In this document: piece after piece, positions 1-9,755 of the stretch
Numbering within the stretch: the first letter of the stretch is position 1
Layout of the letters: each line of letters opens with the position of its first letter
Assembly: GCA_026770025.1 (NCBI GenBank)
Contig: JAMXDE010000019.1
Span: 186,001-250,000 of the forward strand
Reading direction: 5' to 3'
Origin: Craspedostauros australis
Taxonomy: Eukaryota > Bacillariophyta > Bacillariophyceae > Mastogloiales > Achnanthaceae
DNA: 64,000 nucleotides
The notes under the pieces: model-generated
Told to the model about the DNA's origin: nothing
The model's input: the letters and a program-made list of their open reading frames with translations, nothing else
Database searches by the model: none
Program-made: the position numbers and the translations under genes

Positions 1-1468
1 CAACAACAAGCCTGAAAGAGCCTATGTGGTACTCGACCATAAGCAAAAAATTCTACCAACAGGCCAAGGCGAAGCCCAACAAGAATATTGGGGGAAGAAG
101 GGAATGTCACTGCTTGGGGCGATGGTCATCACATGTCGCAATGACATTTTCACTTATCGGTTCATCGACATTGTGGTCGATGGAAGACCGACACAAGACA
201 CTCTTCAAGTTGGTGGACTGCTGGAGATTGTGCAAAAAAAGGTCAAAGACATTCTCCCATCCGTGACTGAAATCATCCTACAGAGCGATAACGCGTGTTG
301 CTTTGCCAGTCACGAGCACATCGCGCTCATCACGTCCAAACTCAACAAGAACCTTGTGACACGAAACGCGGCCAAAATCATCGCGTGGATCTACACGGAG
401 GCCCAAACCGGTAAGAGCATGCTGGACACCCACTTTGCGTACATCACCCGTGTGCTGCGAAAATACGTGCAAAGTGGACATGACATCAAGACCCCGCTGC
501 AACTCTTCGAGGCACTGGTCGCCGGTAACATCGTGGGTACCACCACGGTACTGGCCAACGCAGAGACCCTTGAAGGCAACATCACGACGTTACCGGGCGC
601 ACCAAAAAGACGATTCCGTGCAAGTGGGCAACAGGTACATCAGACTCACGAGGTGAAGTATGGTGATGACAAGGCATGGTTGGTGGCTGCATCTGGCATC
701 ACGGAAGACGTCGTGGTCAAGAGCGCTGAATGGGAAGGGTGGATCATCAACGAGTTGGGTGTCGTCCCTGCCGATTCGCACACGTCCGACAAGCCGCCGA
801 TCACGTCCGAATCGTCCAGGAAGACGGACAAGACGCGAAAACTCGGGCGCACAGCGACAGAGAGCAAGGCGTTTGCGATCGGCAAAGCCATCGCAGACGG
901 ACAACAACATCTACCATCCGATCACACCACAGCACTACAAGACCAGACCGCGGAAACCGAACACCCACCACTCGCAGTGCCAGGCTGGGCGAGCAAAACA
1001 ACACGGACCAACGCAAAACTACCAGACTACATCGCGGACAAGTTGAAGGACATCTGTGAAGCGTCCGCAAAGGACCCAAAAAACAGGCCATCGGAGCACG
1101 AAGCACACGAGAAACTGATGAACAACGCAAGAACCAAAACTGACTGGTACGTGCAACTGCACGCAAATCCCATGCGTGTCAAATCGTCGCTGTTTGCGGC
1201 GTACAGTGCCAAACAACGCAAAGAAAAGAAGCAGGCTGCCCTCATCAAGACGGAAACCAACACCAACACCAACCCAACAAGCACAGCAACAGCATCTGTA
1301 ATCGTGGCGGCCCCCAATGCGCCAGCTGCAACAGAGGAGGAACGAATCGAAGAGGAGTTGCAGAGAGAGGAAGAGGAATTGGAGAATCAGAGGTGGTGTG
1401 ATGCTCACACAGTGAAGGCGAACACAGAAAGTGAGGCTGTGTTGGATGATGGGACAGAAATTTTGTGA
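1..1468 (+). CDS. RNase H-fold (transposase-like) protein, C-terminal part, cut by window start
   Basis: The frame is open from base 2 to the TGA at 1466-1468 with no ATG near the edge (the first Met-like codon is a GTG at 26), so the 5' end lies outside the window. The N-terminal third looks like an RNase H/DDE-type catalytic core: a VVLDHKQK segment at the edge, then ILQSDNACCF around residue 88, then TEAQTGKSMLDTHF around residue 127, offering three spaced acidic positions. This arrangement recalls uncharacterised transposon-associated proteins of oomycetes, algae and cnidarians; that link is from memory. The remaining ~300 residues are hydrophilic, rich in Lys, Thr and Glu, ending in an acidic coiled-coil-like stretch (about residues 425-450). 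It may be a transposase remnant or a domesticated gene. The missing N-terminus prevents a firm call. Confidence 0.5.
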   Translation, partial: NNKPERAYVVLDHKQKILPTGQGEAQQEYWGKKGMSLLGAMVITCRNDIFTYRFIDIVVDGRPTQDTLQVGGLLEIVQKKVKDILPSVTEIILQSDNACCFASHEHIALITSKLNKNLVTRNAAKIIAWIYTEAQTGKSMLDTHFAYITRVLRKYVQSGHDIKTPLQLFEALVAGNIVGTTTVLANAETLEGNITTLPGAPKRRFRASGQQVHQTHEVKYGDDKAWLVAASGITEDVVVKSAEWEGWIINELGVVPADSHTSDKPPITSESSRKTDKTRKLGRTATESKAFAIGKAIADGQQHLPSDHTTALQDQTAETEHPPLAVPGWASKTTRTNAKLPDYIADKLKDICEASAKDPKNRPSEHEAHEKLMNNARTKTDWYVQLHANPMRVKSSLFAAYSAKQRKEKKQAALIKTETNTNTNPTSTATASVIVAAPNAPAATEEERIEEELQREEEELENQRWCDAHTVKANTESEAVLDDGTEIL

Positions 1469-2546
1469 TGGGTGTGCATCACCACGATAACACGAGTTGT
1501 GGAGTTTTGTGGGCGCCCGGCCAAGCTACTAAAACGAGTCTAGAGGCCATCCAAAAACACATCCAAATATCGGCTTATCATGCTATATCTCAACAACAAA
1601 TTGCTTAAAATTATATCTAAACATTGCGTTCGTACACATGACTATCGGTTAATCAGAATATCGAAGTTAAATGAGTATAGGAAATATTTTGGTAGTCATG
1701 TTGGTTTGCTGTGTTTTGTGTGGTGGATTCGGGAAATTCTCGATCAACCAATGTTGCCCTCCCCTCAACACCCATGATGATCATCATCACTGTTGCATTT
1801 CTGTAATATGCGCATCACAATCGCTCTGTATACCCCCCCATCTACCCACTCCATGAAGGATACAACGTTTTGGCCACATTGCATGCCCCAAAGTGTCCAT
1901 ACACTGAAAAAGAGTGATTCCAAAAAACGATTTTCAAGCCGGATGCGGTATGGATACGGATCCATACCTCATGCACATGACCCTTTCAGCCCCTTCACGT
2001 GCCCCTCGTGCATTCCCACACTCCCTGGTGACATGCTGATGCATCCAGAGGGGGATGGGCATCGATGGTCTTGATGGTACACCTCCATTTGGTGATGCCA
2101 TCTCTTTTTGTGGCACCCCACCAAAACATGACCTGGCTGTACTCATTCGAGGCCACAGCCTCTTCCAGACAATATCTGCGGCGCGAACTTCGCGACGTGC
2201 ATCTTCCGTTGGTGCCGCACGCATCTTGCATGGGCGACTTGGCGATTGGGTGGCTTGATGATGCTGCCTGTCACAGCCAAAGCCACACCATGGGAACCCC
2301 CGCGATACACCGCCAAAACTCTTGCCCTCCACTGTTTCCTCCGCGCGGACACCTTCTCGGTCGTCCCCGAGCCTCAAACTTCGTGGTATCCTTGGTGATG
2401 GCCTTTCGGATGCGTCTTGCGCATCCATGGGCGTTGGTGTGTGATGTGTATGGAGCACACGTCCCACATCCAACAAGCCGATCCGGCGCCAAATTGGGAC
2501 GTTTGCGCGGGGGCCTGCCGCCGCCCCAAATGAACCGCTCTTCCCG
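1469..2546. other. Gene-poor stretch left of the copia element
   Basis: No convincing gene. Open frames on both strands (for example 1934-2611 minus, which runs into the LTR) are of low quality. Joining this flank to 9756 onward after removing the retrotransposon and one CCTCC copy gives only a short minus-strand frame of about 90 codons starting at 9859. Confidence 0.4.
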
Positions 2547-2551
2547 CCTCC
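2547..2551. repeat. Target-site duplication CCTCC, left copy
   Basis: CCTCC directly precedes the LTR beginning TGTCAG at 2552 and is repeated exactly at 9751-9755 after the other LTR. This 5-bp direct repeat fits copia integration. Confidence 0.93.
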
Positions 2552-3181
2552 TGTCAGAACGTAATCGTAGATGGGTTTGAAGATACCGCACCGAGAACGT
2601 AGAGTGATCAAGTCGTTGTTGTTGGTGAGGAGAGTGTTTGTTTACTGTGTTATTCGTATGGTAGTAGGAATGCTGTCGAGCTCACAAGATTGTCCTCTTG
2701 GAACTGTGAGCATGAGAGAGGCATGACATGATCTCATGCAATTGCAAGTAAAAATAACACGGAGACAACACGACAAATGTGCGTGTTACTGCGTGAAGAT
2801 GAGGTGCAGAAGTCAATGAACAAAACACCGCGATAGCCCGTGTTGTAAATTACGTCTTCTCACGATGTTGCTAGTAGTACGATCACACGATTGATCGTAT
2901 TCACTTGAGAAGGTCAGGGCAAGATTCGCACGTGTCACACCCAAGATCCAAGTCTGTCCTGATTGGGCAGATTGGCTCATCTTGGCAAGAAATCAATTTC
3001 CACGACATTTTTGGATCTGTGATTGAGGGAAAACGATTCTTGCGACGCGAAATGCGACACAAATCTGACACAACGGATTTTCGACCAAAATTTCCGTTCG
3101 GAACGGAAAAGGTAAGAAAAGTGAAGATTTCTGATTGGTCGACGGGTGTCGCTATTGTTAGAGATTTAGCGTGCGCTAATA
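2552..3181 (-). repeat. 3' LTR of the copia element
   Basis: 630 bp, TGTCAG...CTAATA on the plus strand, matching 9121-9750 at a constant offset of 6569 bases. Flanked outside by CCTCC and inside by the polypurine tract. Confidence 0.95.
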
Positions 3182-3205
3182 CTCCCCAAAGCGTGTCCCG
3201 GACAT

Positions 3206-6200
3206 TCAGGTCTTGTAGGTCGGGGAAGAGGACTCGGTGTGTCCTTTCCAGAAGAGGATGGGCTTCACGAGGGGCCAGAAGACAGCCCATGGAAGGAACT
3301 TCGTCATCACGTCGGCGACGTTCTGCGTGCCGGGGATCTTGATGAAGTAGAGGATGCCAGCGGCGACAGCGGACCGGACGCGATGGTAGGCCAGTGCGTT
3401 GTGGCGCTTGGAGAGCATGCTCTTGGGGACCGTGGAGGAGGTGATGACGGACTGATTGTCACCCAGCATCCAGCTGGGGCCGTCGATCGGAATGCCCATT
3501 TCACGAAGGGCAAGACGGAGGGAGATGATCTGCTCTGTAGCTTGACGGGCAGCGACGAACTCGGACCCGTAGGTGGCGGTCTCAACCGTGCCTTGACGCT
3601 TGGAGAACCATTCGATGGGGGTCTGGTTGACCAGATGGAGGGCACCGGTGGCCGATCTGCCAGTGACTTGGCAGTGGAGAAGGTTGGCGTCGACGAACGT
3701 GGTGGTTCGGACGGGCTTGCCTTTCGGCTCGGGGATGTCGTCCGGAATCTCCTCAGAGGTCTTCCCGTAGACGGAGTAGATCCAGTCATGGTTGGGAACC
3801 TCGTAGTGGAGATCGAAGCGGGGAACGCAGGTGCGGAAGCGGATGGCAGCATCAGGATGCTTGCGAAGATATCCGTAGATCCGCTTTGCGCGATCCAGAT
3901 GACCTTGGCGAGGAGCTGAGCGGAAGCGTGCCAGCGTCATGACGGCGACAGAGATGTCAAACCGTCCGAGGGAGATACACCACTGGAGTGCGCCGATGAG
4001 TGACATGAACTTGCGTTTGTCGGTTTCGCTAAGTTCGGAAGAGGTGTCGAGCTCCGGACTGTCGGCCTTGTCGAGAGGGCAGCTGATCTTGCGGGGAAGC
4101 TCGCCGAACATGCGTTCGTAGTTCTCCATCATCCGCTTGATGTAGGATTGCGGGGAGAGCTTGAGAGTGCCGTCGGGATCACGGCCGAAGTCAGCACCGA
4201 GATGGTACTTGATAGGACCAACTCCCTTGAGCTGGTACCCGTACTTCGAAGAGAGGATGTCGAAGAAAGCCTTGGGATCGGCCATCGTCGCGGTTAGATC
4301 ATCGACATAGACGCAGACGTACTCCCAATGGGAGTTGGCGTCACGCATCCAGACGTCGGGATCGGAGCGGCATTGGAGGAAACCCATGTCGCGAAGGGTG
4401 TCGGCGAGAGCCTCATGGAATCGGGCGCCCGATGTGCGCAGGCCGTAGAGTGCCTTGACTATCTGCATGGTATGACCAGCGAAGTCACCGAATTCGTCGC
4501 CAGCGATGAAGCAGATGCGTTCTTGAGTGAAGGCCTCAAGATACGCATTGCCGATGTCTCCAACCCATGTTGGAATGCCGTTGAGTTCACCGGCGAGAAG
4601 GGAGAGGCGGAGAGAGCGAAGACTGACCACACCTGCATAGGATGCATCCTTGCAGGGGTCGGTGAGATGGCCACCAGCGACGCAGCGCGCCTTGTGGCGG
4701 AGGTCGTGCTTCACAGCGTAGACCCATTGGAGGCGGATCTTCTGGAAGCCGGAAGGGACAGGGGCGCCTTTGCCGAGAGACTTGAAGGTGTGGTACCCGA
4801 AGAGTTGGTCCATCTCCTTCTTCTCGGCATCGGCCCAGAGAGTGTTGCCGTTCTTATCGTCGAGTCGCATCGCTTCCTTGTGGTTGCGAGGGACTTGGAC
4901 GCCGAACTGGAAGGTGGGAGCGTGGTTGAAGGTCTTGGATTTGTGGACCTGGCGCTCGAGACGATGGGTGCGGATGGCGAGGCGCTTGAGGCGCTTCCAG
5001 CCAGGCTCGTCGAGCAGCTCGTGGCGGCGGCCGTAGGCAGCGCAAGAGACAGGATCATCCTGAATCATGATGGAGAGGGGTTCGGTGGAGGTGGAGCCGT
5101 CTCCCCATTTCACGATGACATTGAAACTGGATCCCTTGTAGGAGGGAGAGGAAGATGAGAGGGGACCCTCGTGTCCGATGATGGAGTCGAACTCCCACTT
5201 GGCGTCGGGGTCGTCGTTGTGCTCCTGTTGCCGTTCGATGATGTCGGCGAGCTCAACGTAGGAGATGAGGTCATGCGTCTCCCCATCGGCCAGTGCGAGT
5301 AGCATCTTGATACGTTGGTGGTTGGCTGCGTCAAGGTCATTGACCTTTTGCACCACCTCCGCTTTGACTTGCTGGCCATCCTTCTCGTGGATGAAGGTCA
5401 TCCCAACGAGATCCTCGGGAGAGAACTTCGGGATGTGGACCTTGGCATTCCCCACTGTTTCAGGGTCTGTGCCGCGGCGGTCAGCCAGGATGGAATCGGC
5501 GAGGGAGTGTACGATGGGGTCGGAGTCAGGAGGGACGGAGATGTCGTCGTCTGGCTCCCCATTCGCCACATTCATGGCATCAGAGCCATCGTCCTCCCCA
5601 ACAATGGGGAAGGGGAAGTCCGCACGAAGATTGCGGGTGGCAGAGTCGTCGGCAGGTCGGATGGCAGACCGAGGAAGAAGTCGCTGGGTCTCGTCGTCGA
5701 GGACCCAGAAGGTAAGATCATCGCCTTTGTGAAGGCAGGGACCGGCCCAGCGTCCACTGCGCTCCTTGGACTGGCTGGGGAAGGTGGGGTTGTCAACCCG
5801 GTAGTAGACAGGCTGCCACCATCGGTAGGATAGGAACTTGGAGATGTCCGGTCGCTGTCCGAAGGCGGCTTGAAGGGGGGTGATGGAGCCAGCGGTGACC
5901 TGCGCGATGTGGTTGAAGAGATCAACCACATAGAGCGTGCAGATCAGCCAGAAGCGGTCGGGAGTACCCGTGCGATCCATCACACCGTTGGTTGTGCGTT
6001 TGATATCCTGGATCCGGCGTTCCGCGCCGTTCTGATGCTGGTGTTCGGGCTCACTCTGGTGATCACGGATGTGATACTGCCGGAGGATCTCCATAACCTT
6101 GTTACCGATCTGCGCCTTGGCGTTGTCGGACATCAGTAGGTCAGGAGCCCCGTGGCGTCGGATGAAGTCACGGAGAGTGTCGGAGATGCGGCTCTCGGAT

Positions 6201-8800
6201 GGCATGGGAAAGCCAGCCGTGAACCGAGAGTCGAGGGCGACATACACCTGAAGCATGGTGCAGCCGCCATGGCCGGGAACCCCGTCGTCGTGAGCAGGGG
6301 TATCGGAGAAGAGCGTATCCATCGCAACCGTCTCATGGAGACGGTCGACGTTGGCCGCTGGGAACCGAGACTTGAAATGCTTGCGCATGGAGAAGCGCTC
6401 GGCGGTACGGTACCATTGAGAGGTACACCGAAGAGTGTCGCGAACGCGACGAGCTGGAATCCAGCCGAAGTGGGGTCGGAGAGCCTCGTAGTCGGCAGGC
6501 TTGCGAGTGGCAATGATGCTGCCTGGGTTGTCAGCGATGTCGGCTTGGCGAGCACCAGTGTAGGCCGTGAGAACGGTAGAGTTGTTCTCGCGGCGCTGGA
6601 GTGCTGCGGCGTCATCATCGTCGACGTCGTCGAGGTTCATCTCCTGGTCGAGGGAAGAAGGGTCCCATTCGTCGTCCGCGGTGAAGTCGACATGTGGATA
6701 CTTGTCGAGTTCGGAGCGGGTAGGCTTGGCCATGTCCATGTAGGATAGGCCCTGCCGGACAGCCAGTGGGATGATGTGGCCTCCTGGTGTGATGATGGTC
6801 TGGCGACCTCCAGGGAGATTCCGTGGGCGTTCGTTGACATCCATTCCGAAGGCACCAAGCTGGTTGGATGAATGGATGGTCTTGCCCTTTCCGTAGAGCG
6901 CATATTGGTGGAATTTACCAATGATGGGCCCTTCGGTGGTCTGGATGAGACCAGCAACCGTACCGATGTCGAGGTTGGCGATGGCAGAGTCACCAATGCC
7001 ACTGACGTCGGCGGTATGTCCTGTCTTGCAGAGAACGAGGACGTCATCGCCAGCCAGGCCACCATTGGCACCGCTGTCGACGAGAGAGCCAGAGTGGTCC
7101 TTGACAAGCTTGTTGAAGCTGTACCGGACCACCGTGGAGTTGGTAAGGCGCCAGGTCTGGCCCTTGTAGACCAGTTGAGGAGTATCGTCAGACGAAGAGG
7201 TGGACTTGGTCTGAGCGAGAAGGCGATCGATGGCAGTGGACTGGTCACCAGCCTTGGAAGAGTCCGAGTTGCCAGTGGACGGGGTTGCGGAAGGAGTGTC
7301 GGTGGTGCCCGAAGATGTGGCAGCGTTGTTGGCAGCTCGGTGGGAGTCAGCCTTGCCCTTGCCCTTGTTCTTGCGCCACTTTCCCTTTGCTTCGAGGAAT
7401 GCCTTGCGTTGGTCCTTGGACATCTCACGCCATTCATCATTGGGGATGGAACGACGGTCGTCCTTGGCATAGTCCTTGCCATTGCCTTTGCCAGCAGAGC
7501 CGCCAGTCTTGGCATTGTTGACCTTGCGCCGAGATGTGGTGCGAGGCTGGTTGGCATCGAGGGATTGTGCCTCATCTCGAACGAACTCGAGGAGGTCTTC
7601 GAAGGAGACACCAACCTTGATGAAGCCGCGAGATTGCTTGTGACGTTGACGGGAGTTGGACTTCACGTTGGTGTAGGCCCGAGTCAAGTCGACATCAGGA
7701 CTGATGGCGGTACGCAACCATTGCTGCTTGACCGCCTCATCGACACATGCATCATCGAGCTCTTCGATATCATCGAGCTTGGTTTCCCAGGCATCGAGGA
7801 ATTGCTCGCGGGTCTTGGTCCAAGATTGGTCCAATCGGAAGGCGACGATGGCATCTCTGTACTTGATGGACAGAGTCTCGCCGACGACGCCACTGGTGTA
7901 GCTATCGACGAGATCGGCGTAGGCCGCACGGCCATCGCAAGACTTCTTGTAGGCACGGATGATGCGCCGACTCTTGGAAGTCTTGACATGCTCAGTGAGC
8001 ACGGCGAAGAGGTAGCGATTCTGGCTCGCGAAGAAGGCCTCGTCCTTGGGTGCCGGCATGAAATCCATATCGAGATGGTGGTTGAGTCCATGGGAGAAGG
8101 AAAGAGTCTCGAAGGTCCGCATGAAGGTGAGGAAGTGCTTGTCGTCCTTCAGTGTTGGGAGCGACAGGCTCTCTCGCTTGGTCGCCTTGCTGAACTCCTT
8201 GACGTAGTCAGCCGGTAGCTCCATGGCTTGGACACCTTGGAAGTTGGAAGAGGGTGCCATGGATGGAGTCACAGGCGGTTGCGGGAAGGCAGGATCAGGC
8301 ACCGAAGCCGAAGGTTCGAATCCGAAGTTCACATGCGGAGGTTCTTCGGCCACAGGACGGAATGCGGATGCCGGAGTGGTGCGGTTGCCCATGCCCATGC
8401 CCATGCCAATTGGAGATGGCACAGGTGTGCTTGCAGTCGAATGCGAGCGCGAAGAAGGAAGAGAAGGGTTGCTCTGCTCAGCCGTGAACGCCATGAAGGT
8501 AGCGCGATCCAGTTCGTTCCAGGTATCCTCATCCAGAATGGACTGGGTGAGGTACCACTTGCCGAGGTTCAGGATCTTGCGGATGTGGTTGATGCCAAGG
8601 GATGCGGTGAAAGGCTCGCCATCATCGGTGTTGCCACTGAGATGGAAGCTGCGAAGGTCATCCTCAGTGAGAGAGACGAGGTCGAGAGGGCTGATGATGT
8701 CCTCATGAGCGATGATATCGCGAGGAGTAGAGTCGGAAGGGATGCCGATGACACCGAGGATATGATCCAAGGTGGCGAGGTCCGTCTCAGCAGTCGTCAT
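3206..8800 (-). CDS. Gag-pol polyprotein of copia element (intact, 1864 aa)
   Basis: A single uninterrupted frame with domains in copia order: gag (about residues 1-560), aspartic protease with DSGAN near 575, integrase with D near 827, D near 891 (MSDNA) and E near 926 (NGAERR), giving the D-x-D35E spacing, reverse transcriptase with YVDD near 1497, and RNase H (FVDAN near 1703, then ETATYGSEF). Integrase before RT is diagnostic of Ty1/copia. The gag end has no Cys at all, so no CCHC zinc knuckle; instead a basic Lys/Gly segment near 450-490 (KWRKNKGKGK) may bind RNA. No gag/pol frameshift or stop separates the parts, so the Gag:Pol ratio must be set otherwise. The start at 8800 gives MTTAETD and leaves a 320-bp leader. 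Long plus-strand frames inside it are antisense shadows. Confidence 0.96.
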   Translation of the reverse strand: MTTAETDLATLDHILGVIGIPSDSTPRDIIAHEDIISPLDLVSLTEDDLRSFHLSGNTDDGEPFTASLGINHIRKILNLGKWYLTQSILDEDTWNELDRATFMAFTAEQSNPSLPSSRSHSTASTPVPSPIGMGMGMGNRTTPASAFRPVAEEPPHVNFGFEPSASVPDPAFPQPPVTPSMAPSSNFQGVQAMELPADYVKEFSKATKRESLSLPTLKDDKHFLTFMRTFETLSFSHGLNHHLDMDFMPAPKDEAFFASQNRYLFAVLTEHVKTSKSRRIIRAYKKSCDGRAAYADLVDSYTSGVVGETLSIKYRDAIVAFRLDQSWTKTREQFLDAWETKLDDIEELDDACVDEAVKQQWLRTAISPDVDLTRAYTNVKSNSRQRHKQSRGFIKVGVSFEDLLEFVRDEAQSLDANQPRTTSRRKVNNAKTGGSAGKGNGKDYAKDDRRSIPNDEWREMSKDQRKAFLEAKGKWRKNKGKGKADSHRAANNAATSSGTTDTPSATPSTGNSDSSKAGDQSTAIDRLLAQTKSTSSSDDTPQLVYKGQTWRLTNSTVVRYSFNKLVKDHSGSLVDSGANGGLAGDDVLVLCKTGHTADVSGIGDSAIANLDIGTVAGLIQTTEGPIIGKFHQYALYGKGKTIHSSNQLGAFGMDVNERPRNLPGGRQTIITPGGHIIPLAVRQGLSYMDMAKPTRSELDKYPHVDFTADDEWDPSSLDQEMNLDDVDDDDAAALQRRENNSTVLTAYTGARQADIADNPGSIIATRKPADYEALRPHFGWIPARRVRDTLRCTSQWYRTAERFSMRKHFKSRFPAANVDRLHETVAMDTLFSDTPAHDDGVPGHGGCTMLQVYVALDSRFTAGFPMPSESRISDTLRDFIRRHGAPDLLMSDNAKAQIGNKVMEILRQYHIRDHQSEPEHQHQNGAERRIQDIKRTTNGVMDRTGTPDRFWLICTLYVVDLFNHIAQVTAGSITPLQAAFGQRPDISKFLSYRWWQPVYYRVDNPTFPSQSKERSGRWAGPCLHKGDDLTFWVLDDETQRLLPRSAIRPADDSATRNLRADFPFPIVGEDDGSDAMNVANGEPDDDISVPPDSDPIVHSLADSILADRRGTDPETVGNAKVHIPKFSPEDLVGMTFIHEKDGQQVKAEVVQKVNDLDAANHQRIKMLLALADGETHDLISYVELADIIERQQEHNDDPDAKWEFDSIIGHEGPLSSSSPSYKGSSFNVIVKWGDGSTSTEPLSIMIQDDPVSCAAYGRRHELLDEPGWKRLKRLAIRTHRLERQVHKSKTFNHAPTFQFGVQVPRNHKEAMRLDDKNGNTLWADAEKKEMDQLFGYHTFKSLGKGAPVPSGFQKIRLQWVYAVKHDLRHKARCVAGGHLTDPCKDASYAGVVSLRSLRLSLLAGELNGIPTWVGDIGNAYLEAFTQERICFIAGDEFGDFAGHTMQIVKALYGLRTSGARFHEALADTLRDMGFLQCRSDPDVWMRDANSHWEYVCVYVDDLTATMADPKAFFDILSSKYGYQLKGVGPIKYHLGADFGRDPDGTLKLSPQSYIKRMMENYERMFGELPRKISCPLDKADSPELDTSSELSETDKRKFMSLIGALQWCISLGRFDISVAVMTLARFRSAPRQGHLDRAKRIYGYLRKHPDAAIRFRTCVPRFDLHYEVPNHDWIYSVYGKTSEEIPDDIPEPKGKPVRTTTFVDANLLHCQVTGRSATGALHLVNQTPIEWFSKRQGTVETATYGSEFVAARQATEQIISLRLALREMGIPIDGPSWMLGDNQSVITSSTVPKSMLSKRHNALAYHRVRSAVAAGILYFIKIPGTQNVADVMTKFLPWAVFWPLVKPILFWKGHTESSSPTYKT

Positions 8801-9120
8801 GATGAGCGATGGATGGATGGAGAGAGTGGATGCGGATGCTGGAGGCTGAAGGATAGCTGAGGCTGGAGTGCACTGACTGAATCGTCTTCTGGTGCGGGAA
8901 GGTGCTGCAGGAAGTCTTGGATGGCTGAGTGGGAAGGCCCGAACTCAGCAGAGGGACCGAAAGGAGGGCGTTCTGCGGATGCGAGAAAGCCGAAGGAAAG
9001 CCGAAATCACGTCGTCACGTGATGGAAGGTGAAGGGATCGCTCGTGGGTGAACGAGGGATGAAGGATGGATGGATTGTCACGCAATCAATTCAGTAGGTG
9101 AAAGCTTGCGACTGTTAATC

Positions 9121-9750
9121 TGTCAGAACGTAATCGTAGATGGGTTTGAAGATACCGCACCGAGAACGTAGAGTGATCAAGTCGTTGTTGTTGGTGAGGA
9201 GAGTGTTTGTTTACTGTGTTATTCGTATGGTAGTAGGAATGCTGTCGAGCTCACAAGATTGTCCTCTTGGAACTGTGAGCATGAGAGAGGCATGACATGA
9301 TCTCATGCAATTGCAAGTAAAAATAACACGGAGACAACACGACAAATGTGCGTGTTACTGCGTGAAGATGAGGTGCAGAAGTCAATGAACAAAACACCGC
9401 GATAGCCCGTGTTGTAAATTACGTCTTCTCACGATGTTGCTAGTAGTACGATCACACGATTGATCGTATTCACTTGAGAAGGTCAGGGCAAGATTCGCAC
9501 GTGTCACACCCAAGATCCAAGTCTGTCCTGATTGGGCAGATTGGCTCATCTTGGCAAGAAATCAATTTCCACGACATTTTTGGATCTGTGATTGAGGGAA
9601 AACGATTCTTGCGACGCGAAATGCGACACAAATCTGACACAACGGATTTTCGACCAAAATTTCCGTTCGGAACGGAAAAGGTAAGAAAAGTGAAGATTTC
9701 TGATTGGTCGACGGGTGTCGCTATTGTTAGAGATTTAGCGTGCGCTAATA
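9121..9750 (-). repeat. 5' LTR of the copia element
   Basis: 630 bp, apparently identical to 2552-3181. It should carry the promoter of the element, read toward lower coordinates. Confidence 0.95.
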
Positions 9751-9755
9751 CCTCC
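9751..9755. repeat. Target-site duplication CCTCC, right copy
   Basis: Matches 2547-2551 exactly and directly follows the LTR end CTAATA. Confidence 0.93.

Larger units (their letters stand above)
2552..9750 (-). mobile_element. Complete Ty1/copia (CoDi-like) LTR retrotransposon, 7.2 kb
   Basis: Two 630-bp LTRs (2552-3181 and 9121-9750), identical as far as I can read, flank one 1864-codon gag-pol frame on the minus strand. A purine-rich tract (TTTGGGGAG on the coding strand) abuts the 3' LTR at about 3182-3190. A 320-bp leader lies between the 5' LTR and the gag start. The CCTCC duplications are perfect. On the coding strand the LTR runs TATTAG...CTGACA, so its ends are TA...CA rather than TG...CA. 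No obvious primer-binding site beginning TGG follows the 5' LTR. Identical LTRs, perfect duplications and an unbroken frame suggest recent insertion. Confidence 0.95.

Noticed and set aside
1934-2611. 225-codon minus-strand frame crossing the LTR edge
   Set aside because: Starts inside the LTR and runs into flanking DNA; after removing the element the frame is not preserved.
6872-8218. 448-codon plus-strand frame inside the copia element
   Set aside because: Antisense shadow of gag-pol, whose minus frame has all copia domains.
8311-8325. GGTTCGAATCC, a T-arm-like string
   Set aside because: Lies inside the gag coding frame with no cloverleaf around it.
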